From NCBI GenBank assembly GCA_030628805.1, contig DAOVQG010000080.1, forward strand, positions 1 through 15,725: a stretch of DNA of 15,725 nucleotides. Reading direction: 5' to 3'. The stretch is from JAGMDK01 sp023128695 (GTDB lineage Bacteria; Planctomycetota; Phycisphaerae; UBA1845; Fen-1342). Each line of letters begins with the position of its first letter. Positions within the stretch are counted from its first letter, which is position 1. A program made the translations under genes and the position numbers. Under the pieces are notes generated by a model. It made no database searches, had not been told where the DNA came from, and was given only the letters and a program-made list of their open reading frames with translations. Shown in pieces: positions 8,229-15,725 of the stretch.

Positions 8229-8726
8229 TTACCAGCGGGCAGGATGCCGGCGATGACGGCGGCCCCTGAAGACGGCGGGCAGTCCCAGGAGCAGGGCCGC
8301 CAGCAACGACGCCAACATCGCAGTCGTCAACGCGTCCAGCCCCATCCGCGACCACGACAGATGGGCACCCTGGAGAAAGCGGAGGTGTAATTGCAGCAGC
8401 ACCTGGGCCGGGAAGGCGACGATGAACATGATCAGCCAGCGAGCCCACCACAGGTGTTGATTCACCAGTTCCCGCAAGCGTGTCAGCACCAGCACCGCCA
8501 GCCCGAGCAGCAGCGCGTGCAGCCCAAGCGGTCCCGCACTGCCGATGTCCTGCGCGAAGCCCGTGAACCACCCGGCCAGGCGTGCTTCCTGGACCGGCGC
8601 CGCCAAGCCGCATACCAGCGCCAGCGTCAGCAGGAGGTCGAGGGGCTCCACGCTGGCCAGGCGCAACACGGTGGTCTGGAGCAGGTAGGTGATCAGCAGC
8701 GCCAGGATGAAGATGCCCCAGGGCAT
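8229..8726 (-). CDS. mreD: MreD-like integral membrane protein
   Basis: The 165-residue product is strongly hydrophobic with about five membrane segments and a basic C-terminal tail (FRGRRHRRHPARW). Length and pattern fit MreD, the inner-membrane partner of MreC and MreB in cell-wall elongation. In particular it shows an early DLLLTLALVCGL segment, then GWFTGFAQDIGSAGPLGLHALLLGL, the Gly-rich segment with a conserved-looking Asp. Its ATG overlaps the lipoprotein stop (TAATG), so translation is probably coupled. No mreB or mreC is in the window. MreD is a poorly conserved family, so another small membrane protein of similar topology cannot be excluded. Confidence 0.7.
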   Translation of the reverse strand: MPWGIFILALLITYLLQTTVLRLASVEPLDLLLTLALVCGLAAPVQEARLAGWFTGFAQDIGSAGPLGLHALLLGLAVLVLTRLRELVNQHLWWARWLIMFIVAFPAQVLLQLHLRFLQGAHLSWSRMGLDALTTAMLASLLAALLLGLPAVFRGRRHRRHPARW

Positions 8727-8728
8727 TA
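8724..8728 (-). promoter_or_regulatory. TAATG stop-start overlap
   Basis: The lipoprotein stop TAA and the mreD-like start ATG share one base, pointing to translational coupling and co-transcription. Confidence 0.9.
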
Positions 8729-9430
8729 TTGTGGTTCCGTCTTGGTCGCCGGCTCGGCGGCCGGGGTCGTATTCGATGTTGACTGCTGGACCGGCGGCGT
8801 CATGAGCCTCTCTCGCGGAGCGGGGAATCCCGGCGGCAGCGGTACCTTCAACTGCCGCGGCGGGCTTGCGATCACACGTCCATCGGGCCGCTGATACTTG
8901 AACGCCAACTCGATTCTGCGCCCCATCACGTCAGCGTCGGGCGGCCACTTGAGCACGAAGCCGTAGTAGTTGCCCATGATGGAACGTTTGCGCACGCGAT
9001 AACCGGCGGCCTGCTGCTCGTCAAGAATCCACTCCCGCACCAACTGCCGGTCGAAGCCGCCTTTCGGACTAGGTTGCAGGATGTTAATCGTGACCTTGAT
9101 GGTGCCCGAAACGAAGACACCCTTATCGATCTTGCCCGAGACGAAATACACCGGCACTCGAAAGCCGACGATACGGTCGTCGGCGTCCCTGAGCCAGGGC
9201 CAGGGATTATAGAAACTATTGATGGCGACGATGTCGTTGCCGTGAGTCGCCCGGCTGAACCCGCCGTTGCCGCCCATCCCCTCACAGCCTGTGCATAGCA
9301 TGAGCAACCCAAGGAGGATCACCCAGCACGGGTGCCCCCATGAAGGGCCGCGGGCTTCAGCCTGCGCGGGGCCGCGCGGACTGAAGTCCGCGGCTTTTCG
9401 GGTTTGATTACCGGCTCTTAGAACATCCAT
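8726..9430 (-). CDS. Predicted lipoprotein of unknown function
   Basis: The 234-residue product has an N-terminal leader with Arg/Lys, a hydrophobic core (VILLGLLML) and a Cys at residue 49 in LCTGC. This fits signal peptidase II processing, although the -3 position is Cys rather than the usual Leu. The mature part looks like a beta-rich domain (FRVPVYFVSGKIDKGVFVSG, then KVTINILQPSPKGG) with a Pro/Thr/Gln-rich tail. I do not recognise the family. The second in-frame ATG (9430) is preferred over the first (9448) because GGAG lies 5 nt before it. Residues about 11-30 of the leader are encoded by a REP pair, making the leader unusually long. The gene lies after the giant secretin and is coupled to the mreD-like gene. 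A role as a secretin assembly partner is possible but only by position. Confidence 0.8.
   Translation of the reverse strand: MDVLRAGNQTRKAADFSPRGPAQAEARGPSWGHPCWVILLGLLMLCTGCEGMGGNGGFSRATHGNDIVAINSFYNPWPWLRDADDRIVGFRVPVYFVSGKIDKGVFVSGTIKVTINILQPSPKGGFDRQLVREWILDEQQAAGYRVRKRSIMGNYYGFVLKWPPDADVMGRRIELAFKYQRPDGRVIASPPRQLKVPLPPGFPAPRERLMTPPVQQSTSNTTPAAEPATKTEPQ
9343..9400. repeat. Inverted pair of REP-like hairpins, family D, in the lipoprotein leader
   Basis: The right copy (9371-9400) holds a perfect hairpin, cgcggactgaagtccgcg. The left copy (9343-9372) is the same 30-bp element in the opposite orientation with one stem mismatch. The pair has the REPIN plan seen in families B and C and is read in frame as residues about 11-30 of the lipoprotein. 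Confidence 0.85.
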
Positions 9431-9435
9431 CAGCA

Positions 9436-9439
9436 CTCC
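9436..9439 (-). promoter_or_regulatory. Ribosome binding site of the lipoprotein gene
   Basis: GGAG on the minus strand, 5 nt before the ATG at 9430. The alternative ATG at 9448 has no such site, so this decides the start. Confidence 0.7.
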
Positions 9440-9453
9440 ATATCCCATAGGTG

Positions 9454-9613
9454 CAGCGGCTCAGCGGGAGCTTCGCCCTCCCGCGCAGCGGCTCAGCAGG
9501 AGCTTCGCCCTCCCACTCAGCGGCTCAGCAGGAGCTTCGCCCTCCCGCGCGGCGGCTCAGCGGGAGCTTCGCCCTCCCGCGCAGCGGCTCAGCGGGAGCT
9601 TCGCCCTCCCACT
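9454..9613. repeat. 32-bp tandem repeat, five units
   Basis: Units start at 9454, 9486, 9518, 9550 and 9582 with no spacers. They differ at a few sites (cgg/cag, and gcg/act at the end). Each contains gggagcttcgccctccc or its gga variant, able to form a short gggag/ctccc stem. The last base of unit 5 is part of the giant secretin stop codon. A 14-bp piece (9601-9614) recurs at 9631-9644 inside that gene. The array fills nearly the whole gap between the giant secretin and the lipoprotein. Confidence 0.95.
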
Positions 9614-12600
9614 TACCGCCCGCCCATTTGTCGCCCTCCCACTTGCCGCGCGCGTTCCAGGAACGTCAGCGGCACGTCGTACGAGTTCGGGTCCTCGGCC
9701 GGGCCGGGCGGCTTGCCACGCAGAGCGGGGCGCAACGGCCCATACTCTTCCTCTTCCGGTTCCAGGGCCTCTTCCACCGGCTTGCGTCCGGCCGGTGACG
9801 GCTCGAACTCCTCGCCGTCCAACGCCGCCGGCTCCGCCGTGAGCTGCAAGCCCTGCATCAGCGGGTCGCGCAGCGCCTCCTGCGAAATCAGGCTCAGCCG
9901 ATCGCGTTCCAGGATCGATATATCACGGTATTCCTCGACCGTGCGGATCACGTGCGGCGTCAGCACGAGCAGCAATTCGGTGCGCCGGGTGCTGTCGTTT
10001 TGGTTGCGGAAGAGCAGGCCCAGGCCGGGGATGTCGCCCAGGATCGGGACCTTCTGCTCGCGGTTCTCCGCCCGCGAGGTAATCAGGCCGCCGAGCACGA
10101 CGGTCTCGTTGTCCTTGACCGTGATCACGGTTTCCGCCTCGCGCTCGAAGAACACCGGCGAAGTGACGCCCGGCCCGACGTCCACCGTCGACCCGGTTTG
10201 ATCGGAGACCTTCTGCAAGATCTCCATGCGTACGAAGCCGTCGGGGTTAATCTGCGGCTTAACGACCAGCTCGATCCCGATGTCCGCGCGACTGACGCTC
10301 GTGCTGATCTGTCCGGTCGTCGAGGTTTGCGTGCCGCTGACATAGGGCACGTCGTCGCTGATATTGATGCGGGCCTCTTGATTGTCCATGGCCGTGATCT
10401 GCGGGCGGCTGAGCACGCGCAGGTTGCCCTCGTTCTGGAGCGTGCGGAAGAGGAAGTTGAAGTCCGCGCCGGTGATCGTGAAAGTGAAGCCGCCCAGGCC
10501 GCTGCCGGCCGCCCCGATGTCGGTCCCGCCGACGTAATCGAAGGTGGTCGTGTCGCTCGGTCCGGCCTTGGCGTATTGCAAATCCTGGAACGCGAACTCC
10601 ACGCCCAGATCCAGATCGTTGTCCATCGTCACCTCGATGATCAGCACCTGGATCACGACCTGCGGCGGGGCTTGGTCCAATTCACTGATCACTTTCATGA
10701 TCGTGTCCTTGAAGCGGGGATCGACGTCGATGAGGATGCGGTTCGCGTCCTCGTTCGGGATTGAGACAATCTTGCGTTCCTGCCGCACTTGCGTCGAGAC
10801 CTCCTCGCCGATGTCCTGAAGCCGCTGTTGCTCGGCGTCGCTGAACTCTCTGAGCGAGTCGCTGATCGCCTGGGCCGTGTTGTTACGCGGGGCGTAGACG
10901 AATGTGTCGCGTTCCTTGATTGGCCGCGTGTCGAGTTCGAGGATCAACTCCTCGACGAGATCGAGATAGCCGGGGGTGCCGGCCGCGATGACGGAGTTGG
11001 TGCGGATGTCGGTGGTGAAGGCGATTTCCTGCCGTCCGCCGACCGCGCCCAGCACGCGCTCGGACTCGTCGCCTGCCCCCCCGGTTGCGCCCGCCGTCCG
11101 ACGCTCGAACAGCTCTTCGAGCATTTGCACCATCTGCTCGGCGTCGGCGTTGCGGAGTTGGTAGACGCGAATTCTGGCGGCGTCCGGCGGCAGGTCGATC
11201 GCCGCCACCAGGGACTCCATCAGCGGCATGCTCTCGGGCGGGGCTTCGATGATAAGTGAGTTGGTACGGATATCGGAGATGACGACGATCTCCGAGCGCA
11301 TGGCCTTGAACGTTTCCATGCCGAGTTCGGGATGCTGCTGCTGCCAGATCAGCATGACCTGGCTATCGGTCTCCTGCTGCGAGCCGCCGCCCCCGCCGCC
11401 GCGGCCGCCGCCGACCGACCCACCCTGCAAGTCGAGAATGCGGGTCAACAGATCGCCGGCGTCCTCGGCGTCGGACTGCTCCAGCTTGAAGATGCGCACA
11501 ATCACGCCGCTCAAGGCCTCTGTCTCGTCCAGCCTGCGGATGAAATCCTCGATGTCATTGAGCAGCGCCGGCGGGCCGAATGCGACGACCGAGTTGGTCT
11601 TCTCGTCGGCCGTGATCGTGACGTCGATCTCACCGCCGCCCTGGCCTCCGCCGCCCTTCTTGAAAATGTCCTGCACCGCCTTGCTGACCTCATCGGCCAC
11701 CGCCCGGCGGAGTGGGACGATCAGGGTCATGCGTCCAATCTCGCTGGGCCGATCCAGGATCTCCACCCAGCGTTCGAGCACCTCCATGTCCTCGCGTGAC
11801 GCTGCCAATAGCAGGCTGTCCGAAATCGGGTCGGCCGTGACGTGGATCGGCGTGCCCTTGAGCTTTGTATCCTGTTGCTTGAGGGCCTTGTCGATCATTT
11901 CCTCCAATAGCGACGCGATGTTGAGCGCGCTGTTGAGCTTGACCTTGAGAGACTTGAACACGACCGTCCCGTCGAACTCCTGATCGAGCTTGTCGATCAG
12001 TTGCTCGGCCTCGGCCAGATAATCACGCGTGCCGGTCATCAGCAGTGAGTTACTGCGTGTGTCGGCCAGCACCATCAGGGAGTCCTTCAACTCCTTGTTC
12101 GACTCCTTCTCGGCCTTCACCTTGGCGTCGAACATCTCCGTCAGGATGCCTTCCATCTTCACCGCATCGGCGTACTTCAGCGGGCGGTAACGCAAATCCA
12201 CCACGCTGTACTTGTCCGTCGCATCGAGCTCCAGCACGAGGTCCTCGAGCATGTCGTACATTTCCTCGGTGGCGAAGACCAGCAGCGAATTGGAGCGCTC
12301 CTCCGGCTGGATCACGGCGCTGTCGCGGGCCTCGTTCTTGCCGCCCACGGCCTTGGCCCGGTCGGCCAGCAGCTTTTCGAGCTTGTCGGCCATTTCCGTC
12401 GCCTGGAGGTACTTGAGCGGCAGCACGTAGGCCTTGAGCCCGAGTTCCGTCGTGGGCCGATCCAGTTCGCTGATCAGCCCGCCCGCCAGGATCACCGCGT
12501 CGCTACGGCCGATTACGATCACCGTGTTGGTGCGCGGATCGTGCTGGACCACCAGCGGGTACGGCAGGCCCTTGGCCGCCACGCCCGGCGGCACCGGCGG

Positions 12601-15600
12601 CAGGATGCCCTTCTGAAGCCCGCCGCTGTCGCCTTCGCTGGGCCGATTCAGGTACTTCTTGTCCTTGAAGACCTCGTCGATCAGCTTGGCGACGTCCTCC
12701 GCCGCCGCGTGGCGCAGCACGAAGGCCTTCACGTCGGTCTCGGCCCCGATCGGCAACGTGTCGAACACCTCAACGATCGCCTGCAAAGCTTCATTATTAT
12801 CCTTGGTCGAGAAGACGATCAGCGAGTTGGTGCCCTTCTCCGGCAGAATCTTGATCGGCCGGTCGAGATTCAACGGCGGCAACTCCTGCCCGTCCGCCAG
12901 CCGCAGACGCAGCAGCTTGACGAATGGTTCGCCGGGCTTTTCGGGGTCGGCCTTGCGAGCATTTTCCTGCTGCTCATCGATCATGTCCATCAGGACCTTG
13001 GCCACGTCGTCGGCGTTGCCGTTCTTAAGCTGGATCAAGATCACATCGGCGGTTACGAAGCTCTTGGTCTTTTCCTCCTCTTCCTCCGTCAATTCGATGT
13101 CGATCTGCTTGACGAGGTCTTCGACCTCCTCCAGATCCTTCGGCGTGCCGACGATCATGACGCTGTTGTTCCGCTCGATCGCGCTGATCGAGACCTGCGA
13201 CTCCTTCGGCACCTCGCGCTGGGTATTCAGCTTTTCGATGATGGGCTTCAACAGCGCCACGGCCTCAACCGCGCGCATGTTACTGAGTACGATCGAGCGG
13301 ACGTCGGTTTCGCCCGTGTCAACATCGAGGTCACCAATCAGTCTGTCGATCTCTTCCATGAGACGCTCGGACGCCGAAACAATCAGCGAATTGCTGCGGC
13401 CCTCAGCATTGATGCTGAACTTGTCCTGCGGCCCCGGGCGGCTGGTGCGGGCGTCGATCTTGGCCTGAATGGCCTTCTCGATGATCGGGGCAAGTGCGGT
13501 CGCCTTCGCGTTCTTCAGCGTGAAGACGTTTATCACCGCCGGCGAGGCCGAGCGCTCCATCATCATCAAAATCGACTCGATGAACTCCACGTCCTGCTCA
13601 TCGCCAGTGATGATGATGCGCTGGCTGTCGACGGCCTTGGCGGTTATCTCGCCGCGCAGGGCGCCGCTGACGCCGCTGAGCGTGTCGGTGATGCCACTCG
13701 GCTGTGTCTCGACCGGCCCCTGCTCGTCTTCGGGCTGCTCTTCTTCCAGTTCCTCAAGCACCTCGCGTTCCAACGCCCTCCTGTAGGCGGCGGAACGCTG
13801 CTGCTCATCCTGCTCCTCGTCGTCCGACGCCCGGTCGGTCAGGAACATGCTGAGTACCGGCGAAAGCGGCGTGACCGCGATGCACGGCTCGATCCACGCC
13901 GAGGGCTGGAGCCGCCAAAGCGGATCGAACGCTGGGCTCGGCAGATCACCCGGCGTCAAGGCTCCACGTCCGCCACGCCGTGAGCCGCCTCGACTTGGCC
14001 GCCGGCTGGGTGAACGACTCGGGCTCCGCCGGCTGCCGCTCGATCCGCCGCGCTGTTGCTGCAATTCGTTGATGATCTCCTCGGCGTCCTCGGCGGAGAG
14101 ATTCTTGAACTCGATCACCCGCGTGACGGCTCGCTCGGAGCGCACCTCGCCGAGCTGTTGAATGATCGTCTCGACCTGCCCGAACAAAGTCGGATCGCCG
14201 GCGGCAATGATCGTGTTCGTGTATTCATCAGCCTCGACGACCACCTGCCGCGGCTGGCGGCCGGTCCGCTCGGCGCTGTCCGCTTCGGCGTCGTTGACGA
14301 CACGTTGGACCATGTCCGCCAGCGCGTTCGCGTCCTGGCCGTAGGGGATTTCGATGACCTTGATAACGCCCGCCACGATGTCCTTGTCATCGAAGCGCTC
14401 GACGAGTTCGCGGATTTCCTCGATTTGGCGTTTCGTGCCGCGGACGATGAGCGTCTTGCCGCTGTCGTTGGGCACGATCTGCGGTCCGCCGTCTTCGGTG
14501 AGCGTGCCCCGACCTCCGCGGCCGCGCGCGCCGCCACGGCCGGTGCCGCCAGTCTGCGTGGCGCCCTGGTCGATGAACTGATAGATGAAACTGACGATCT
14601 GCGAGGGCGGGACGTTCTGGACCGGGATGGACTCGATCCGGTAACGATCGCCGATGCTGTCCTCATACTGCACGATCACGGCCGTCTCGATCAGGTCGAT
14701 GTCTTCGGCGCGGCCGAAAACCATGACGGAGTTCGTGCCTTCATCGGGGATGGCGTAGACGTTCAACTCGCGTGGACCGGCGGGCATACCACCCCCGCCG
14801 CCGCGCCGTCCGCCGCGCCGCGTGCCGCCACTGCTCTGGGCCGCGCTGCCGGTGGCAAAGCCGTTGATCGCGTCGGCCACGATCACCGCGTCCGCCTTCT
14901 CCAGCGGGAAGATGCGGAATTCCTTCTTCTGATCGTCCGGCGTGGGGATATCGACCGCCGCCAGGATTTCCGAGACGAACAGGAACGTCTCTTCCGAGCC
15001 GACGACGGTGATGGCGTTCGTGCGCGGATCGGCTATCGCCGTGAAGGCGTCGAAATCCATGTCTTCGTTGGTGGCCTTCAACTGCTGCACGTACTCGGCC
15101 AAGGCCGTCTTGACGTTTTCGACCACGGTGACGGCATCGGCATACGCGAGCTGGAACCGCCGCAGTTGCATCTTCTGACTGGGTTGATCGAGCGTCTCGA
15201 CCAGCTCCTCGATCTGCTTGTAGATCTCATCCGGCGCGCGGATCAACAGCTTCTTGGCGTCCTTGTCGCCGAGGATCATGATCCGGCCGGTGTTCGTGAC
15301 GCTCGGACCGCGCTGACCACGTCGACCGCCGGTCGGACGGGCACTGCCGCCGCCGGCGAATATCTCGGACAGCGTCGCCGCCAACTCCTCCGGGTCGGCG
15401 TATATGACGTCGATCTCACGAATGTCCTGCTTGTTGAGCGTGTCCAGCTCGATGATCTTTTGGAAGATCAGGTCACGTTTGTCCGGTGGACCCCAGACGA
15501 GGATCGTATTCGTCGCCGACTCGGCCACGATGCGCACTTCCGATGTTGAGACCGGCGCAGCGTCCCCACGGCCCGGCCGACCGCCGCCGCCGCCGCGGGC

Positions 15601-15725
15601 GTAGATCGGCTCGAGCACGGCCGCGATCGCTTCGGCGTCGCCATACTCGCAGACGTAAAGCTCCACCTCGGCAACTGCCCCTTCGTCGTTATCCAAGGCA
15701 ATGATCTGGGCCTTGACCTTCTCCA
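9613..15725 (-). CDS. Giant secretin with at least 18 tandem N-domains (5' end outside the window)
   Basis: 2036 residues are visible and the frame stays open to the window edge, so start and signal peptide are missing. A TTG at 15696 is an internal codon, since EKVKAQIIALDN precedes it in frame. The protein is a long row of secretin N-domains (KH-like beta-alpha folds), each ending in a motif like TNSLIVFG followed by a helix and LD. One C-terminal secretin domain follows (about 10660-9900), starting VVIQVLIIEV. It has the hallmarks NLRVLSRPQITAMDNQEA, VKDNETVVLGGL, VPILGDIPGLGLLF and LLLVLTPHVI. A charged Pro/Glu-rich tail ends in VGGRQMGGR, where repeat-like DNA meets the stop. Typical GspD or PilQ proteins have about four N-domains. 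The barrel should sit in the outer membrane with the N-domain row reaching into the periplasm. The system served is unknown. Confidence 0.93.
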   Translation of the reverse strand, partial: EKVKAQIIALDNDEGAVAEVELYVCEYGDAEAIAAVLEPIYARGGGGGRPGRGDAAPVSTSEVRIVAESATNTILVWGPPDKRDLIFQKIIELDTLNKQDIREIDVIYADPEELAATLSEIFAGGGSARPTGGRRGQRGPSVTNTGRIMILGDKDAKKLLIRAPDEIYKQIEELVETLDQPSQKMQLRRFQLAYADAVTVVENVKTALAEYVQQLKATNEDMDFDAFTAIADPRTNAITVVGSEETFLFVSEILAAVDIPTPDDQKKEFRIFPLEKADAVIVADAINGFATGSAAQSSGGTRRGGRRGGGGGMPAGPRELNVYAIPDEGTNSVMVFGRAEDIDLIETAVIVQYEDSIGDRYRIESIPVQNVPPSQIVSFIYQFIDQGATQTGGTGRGGARGRGGRGTLTEDGGPQIVPNDSGKTLIVRGTKRQIEEIRELVERFDDKDIVAGVIKVIEIPYGQDANALADMVQRVVNDAEADSAERTGRQPRQVVVEADEYTNTIIAAGDPTLFGQVETIIQQLGEVRSERAVTRVIEFKNLSAEDAEEIINELQQQRGGSSGSRRSPSRSPSRRPSRGGSRRGGRGALTPGDLPSPAFDPLWRLQPSAWIEPCIAVTPLSPVLSMFLTDRASDDEEQDEQQRSAAYRRALEREVLEELEEEQPEDEQGPVETQPSGITDTLSGVSGALRGEITAKAVDSQRIIITGDEQDVEFIESILMMMERSASPAVINVFTLKNAKATALAPIIEKAIQAKIDARTSRPGPQDKFSINAEGRSNSLIVSASERLMEEIDRLIGDLDVDTGETDVRSIVLSNMRAVEAVALLKPIIEKLNTQREVPKESQVSISAIERNNSVMIVGTPKDLEEVEDLVKQIDIELTEEEEEKTKSFVTADVILIQLKNGNADDVAKVLMDMIDEQQENARKADPEKPGEPFVKLLRLRLADGQELPPLNLDRPIKILPEKGTNSLIVFSTKDNNEALQAIVEVFDTLPIGAETDVKAFVLRHAAAEDVAKLIDEVFKDKKYLNRPSEGDSGGLQKGILPPVPPGVAAKGLPYPLVVQHDPRTNTVIVIGRSDAVILAGGLISELDRPTTELGLKAYVLPLKYLQATEMADKLEKLLADRAKAVGGKNEARDSAVIQPEERSNSLLVFATEEMYDMLEDLVLELDATDKYSVVDLRYRPLKYADAVKMEGILTEMFDAKVKAEKESNKELKDSLMVLADTRSNSLLMTGTRDYLAEAEQLIDKLDQEFDGTVVFKSLKVKLNSALNIASLLEEMIDKALKQQDTKLKGTPIHVTADPISDSLLLAASREDMEVLERWVEILDRPSEIGRMTLIVPLRRAVADEVSKAVQDIFKKGGGGQGGGEIDVTITADEKTNSVVAFGPPALLNDIEDFIRRLDETEALSGVIVRIFKLEQSDAEDAGDLLTRILDLQGGSVGGGRGGGGGGSQQETDSQVMLIWQQQHPELGMETFKAMRSEIVVISDIRTNSLIIEAPPESMPLMESLVAAIDLPPDAARIRVYQLRNADAEQMVQMLEELFERRTAGATGGAGDESERVLGAVGGRQEIAFTTDIRTNSVIAAGTPGYLDLVEELILELDTRPIKERDTFVYAPRNNTAQAISDSLREFSDAEQQRLQDIGEEVSTQVRQERKIVSIPNEDANRILIDVDPRFKDTIMKVISELDQAPPQVVIQVLIIEVTMDNDLDLGVEFAFQDLQYAKAGPSDTTTFDYVGGTDIGAAGSGLGGFTFTITGADFNFLFRTLQNEGNLRVLSRPQITAMDNQEARINISDDVPYVSGTQTSTTGQISTSVSRADIGIELVVKPQINPDGFVRMEILQKVSDQTGSTVDVGPGVTSPVFFEREAETVITVKDNETVVLGGLITSRAENREQKVPILGDIPGLGLLFRNQNDSTRRTELLLVLTPHVIRTVEEYRDISILERDRLSLISQEALRDPLMQGLQLTAEPAALDGEEFEPSPAGRKPVEEALEPEEEEYGPLRPALRGKPPGPAEDPNSYDVPLTFLERARQVGGRQMGGR
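10670..15725 (-). other. Array of 18 secretin N-domains within the giant secretin
   Basis: The conserved N-S/T-L/V/I strand of each domain lies near these positions, from the N-terminal end: 15500, 15245, 15010, 14725, 14450, 14210, 13610, 13385, 13160, 12820, 12520, 12285, 12050, 11815, 11590, 11255, 10990 and 10730. Spacing is mostly 230-340 bp; the 600-bp step between the sixth and seventh reflects a large insertion. The domains are diverged, so the duplication is not recent. A fragment of a further domain is visible at the window edge. Confidence 0.85.
13660..14060 (-). other. Long insertion in N-domain 7 of the giant secretin
   Basis: Domain 7 is split by about 130 residues: a Ser/Arg/Gly-rich stretch (SPSRSPSRRPSRGGSRRGG), then a Pro- and Trp-containing stretch with one Cys (SAWIEPCIAVTPL), then a strongly acidic, probably helical stretch (EREVLEELEEEQPEDEQG). 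The reading frame is intact, so it is translated. Confidence 0.75.

Noticed and set aside
8190..8613. Upstream extension of the macroglobulin-like gene to a start at 8613
   Set aside because: It would overlap most of the mreD-like gene, and the extra sequence is Gly/Ala/Pro/Arg-rich without homology-like features, whereas the other frame encodes clear membrane segments.
9454..9613. CRISPR array
   Set aside because: The 32-bp units are directly adjacent with no spacers, and there is no cas gene in the window.
12541..15549. Long plus-strand open frames opposite the giant secretin
   Set aside because: Their Asp/Arg/Leu-rich translations mirror the codon bias of the secretin and show no domain or ribosome site.
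15694..15696. TTG at 15696 as the start of the giant secretin
   Set aside because: The frame continues upstream to the window edge with secretin-like helix sequence and no signal peptide follows the TTG, so the true start lies outside the window.

Overview
The window reads as chromosomal DNA of a GC-rich Gram-negative bacterium, most likely a planctomycete. The reasons are two large outer-membrane secretins, a TPR/alpha-2-macroglobulin-like secreted giant, signal peptides and a lipoprotein, and many short palindromic repeats containing GTGCCAC. The planctomycete assignment is an inference from gene style and repeats; no rRNA or other marker gene is present.

Layout, left to right. Positions 1-197 hold a 60-bp tandem repeat that probably continues left of the window. 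A stand-alone CheY-type receiver (229-636, +) follows. Everything else is on the minus strand, so transcription runs from right to left. First comes a giant secretin that enters from beyond the right edge (15725 to 9613, 5' end missing) with at least 18 tandem secretin N-domains before one C-terminal secretin barrel. Next is a five-unit 32-bp tandem repeat (9454-9613), then a lipoprotein (9430-8726) whose stop overlaps the start of an MreD-like membrane protein (8726-8229). An alpha-2-macroglobulin-like protein with a TPR-like N-terminus and no thioester domain follows (about 8187-4042). An intergenic stretch (3575-4041) with two adjacent palindromic elements comes next, and last a second secretin with an N-terminal TPR/coiled-coil region (3574-650), convergent with the receiver gene.

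The genes share an envelope theme: two outer-membrane channels of very different build, a lipoprotein, a cell-wall elongation-type membrane protein and a macroglobulin-like periplasmic or surface protein. The lipoprotein, mreD-like and macroglobulin genes look like one transcription unit. No assembly ATPase, inner-membrane platform protein or pilin is visible, so the secretins cannot be assigned to a specific secretion or pilus system from this window.

The most unusual structure outside the genes is a set of REP/REPIN-like palindromes: hairpins paired in inverted orientation. Some copies lie inside reading frames. One covers the apparent start and leader of the macroglobulin gene, one pair lies in the lipoprotein leader, and a single copy lies inside the macroglobulin coding region. 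The single copy differs from its relative at 9371-9400 by a compensatory base-pair change in the stem.
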